From positions 1 to 13,656 of the forward strand of contig OMVC01000044.1 of NCBI GenBank assembly GCA_900314375.1: a stretch of DNA of 13,656 nucleotides. Direction: 5' to 3'. A program made the position numbers and the translations under genes. The DNA is from an uncultured bacterium (GTDB lineage Bacteria > Cyanobacteriota > Vampirovibrionia > Gastranaerophilales > Gastranaerophilaceae). Every line of letters begins with the position of its first letter. Position 1 is the stretch's first letter. The notes beneath the pieces are model-generated. The model saw only the letters and a list, made by a program, of their open reading frames with translations, was not told where the DNA came from and made no database searches. Shown piece by piece: positions 12,629 through 13,656 of the stretch.

Positions 12629-13656
12629 AAACCAATTTCCCATTCTCAATTTTAAATATTTGAACATCTTTTAAAAATTCGTTATCAAATAGCAAAGTAT
12701 CAACAGAAGTTATGATTGTTTGGATATTTTTATTTATTGATTTGAGTAAATAATTTTGCCTTAAATCGTCAAGTTCAGCTAAAACATCATCTAATAACAA
12801 AATTGGCTCATCTCCTGTTTTTTCGGTAATAATATCTAATTCTGCAAGCTTTAATGCCAGTACAACAGTCCTTTGCTGACCTTGGGAAGCAAATTTTGTC
12901 GCCTCCTGATTATTAATATAAAAAACAATATCATCGCGATGCGGACCTACGCAAGCCTGACATCTGCGAATTTCTTCCTGCTTTCTTTCTTCAAGTGCAA
13001 GTTTGAATTGCGTTTGAATTTCTTCTATATCTGTTTCATTTGTTAAAAATGAGCAATCATATTTCAAATTTAGAGCTTCTGAATCGCTTATTGAAAAATG
13101 CTTTTCTGAAGCTGTTTTTTCTATTTCATTTAAATATTTTTTACGAATAAATATTATATTACTGCCCGCAACAGATAATTGCTCATTATAAACTTCAAAC
13201 AGTGCATTATTTAAATTACCTGTTTTTGCATAATCTTTTAGTAAATTATTCTTTTGAATACGAATTTTATCATACTTTGACAATCGCTCATCATAAGCAG
13301 GATATATTTGCGAAATTGCCCTATCAAGCCAATCCCTTCTATCTTGCGGTGCGCCTCTTAATAAAAGAAGGTCAGAAGTCGAAAATAAAACTGTTTTTAA
13401 TACTGATTTGAATGTTTTTAAATTCGATTTTAAAGAGTTAACTTTCATTTCGCGCTTTTTATCACTGTTGTACGAAAAATACAAATCAATATCTGTATTT
13501 GCTTTCAGAACTTGTGCTGATATTGAAAATGATGAAGTGTTAAATTTTATCAATTCTGTAACAGAAGAAGTTCTTGGAGTTTTTAAACAGGATAAATAAT
13601 ATATAGCTTCTAAAATATTAGTTTTACCTTGCGCATTCTTGCCAATTATAAGATTT
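12627..13656 (-). CDS. recF: DNA replication and repair protein RecF, N-terminus outside the window
   Basis: This is an SMC-like ATPase that loads RecA at gaps together with RecO and RecR. The frame continues to the right edge, giving 342 visible residues of a family usually near 360, so about 20-25 N-terminal residues are missing. Visible motifs: the Walker A loop GKNAQGKTN (13617-13643), the stretch LLLRGAPQDRRDWLDRAI, GPHRDDIVF, the signature ASQGQQRTVVLALKLAELD and the Walker B with D-loop ILLLDDVLAELD. A Met at 13553 would give a frame without the ATP-binding loop and is not the start. The order relative to dnaA, dnaN and gyrB cannot be seen here. Its end faces the end of the coiled-coil gene at 11 bases. 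Confidence 0.94.
   Translation of the reverse strand, partial: NLIIGKNAQGKTNILEAIYYLSCLKTPRTSSVTELIKFNTSSFSISAQVLKANTDIDLYFSYNSDKKREMKVNSLKSNLKTFKSVLKTVLFSTSDLLLLRGAPQDRRDWLDRAISQIYPAYDERLSKYDKIRIQKNNLLKDYAKTGNLNNALFEVYNEQLSVAGSNIIFIRKKYLNEIEKTASEKHFSISDSEALNLKYDCSFLTNETDIEEIQTQFKLALEERKQEEIRRCQACVGPHRDDIVFYINNQEATKFASQGQQRTVVLALKLAELDIITEKTGDEPILLLDDVLAELDDLRQNYLLKSINKNIQTIITSVDTLLFDNEFLKDVQIFKIENGKLV

Noticed and set aside
13553..13553. recF start at the Met at 13553
   Set aside because: The same frame continues upstream to the window edge and includes the essential Walker A loop.

Overview
The window is AT-rich bacterial chromosome with tightly packed genes. Several proteins point to a non-photosynthetic member of the phylum Cyanobacteriota, probably a gut-type Melainabacteria/Gastranaerophilales lineage. 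NusB has the long cyanobacterial form that begins MQARRASREL. The S1 protein has the short multi-S1 cyanobacterial size. A small membrane protein resembles the Tic20 family. This placement is inferred from protein features; there is no rRNA in the window to confirm it. I see no tRNA, rRNA, CRISPR array or insertion sequence. No gene-free stretch exceeds 300 bases; the longest is 232 bases (10575-10806).

Region 1 (1-4623, all minus strand) is one dense transcription unit read right to left: rsmH, an ftsL-like gene, ilvD, uppS, rdgB, and the start of an RND-type membrane fusion protein cut by the window edge. Spacings are 7, 15, 3 and 1 bases, followed by a 68-base overlap. It combines remnants of the division/cell-wall cluster (rsmH, ftsL), lipid-carrier synthesis (uppS), nucleotide-pool cleaning (rdgB) and one branched-chain amino acid enzyme (ilvD). 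A 12-bp-stem terminator separates it from the upstream gene, and rsmH has an extended -10 box placed so that transcription would start at its ATG.

Region 2 (4707-6157, minus) holds a four-S1-domain ribosomal protein S1 homologue with a near-consensus extended -10 promoter, followed by an unrecognised 59-residue protein with a good Shine-Dalgarno site.

Region 3 (6192-9897, minus) is a four-gene unit: a soluble protein of nine gapless TPR repeats, a Tic20-like membrane protein, a four-helix membrane protein with a central soluble domain, and a single-pass protein with a cytoplasmic helical N-terminus and a cysteine-bearing outer domain. The genes overlap or nearly abut and look co-expressed. 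The last two are unknown to me. Its promoter is near consensus and again predicts a leaderless transcript. This is the best candidate for an undescribed system.

Region 4 (9918-10574, minus) is nusB. Divergent from it is the only plus-strand gene (10807-12615), a 602-residue coiled-coil protein of unknown function whose leader holds an attenuator-like hairpin and short operator-like repeats. It converges on recF (12627 to the window edge, minus), whose N-terminus lies outside the window.
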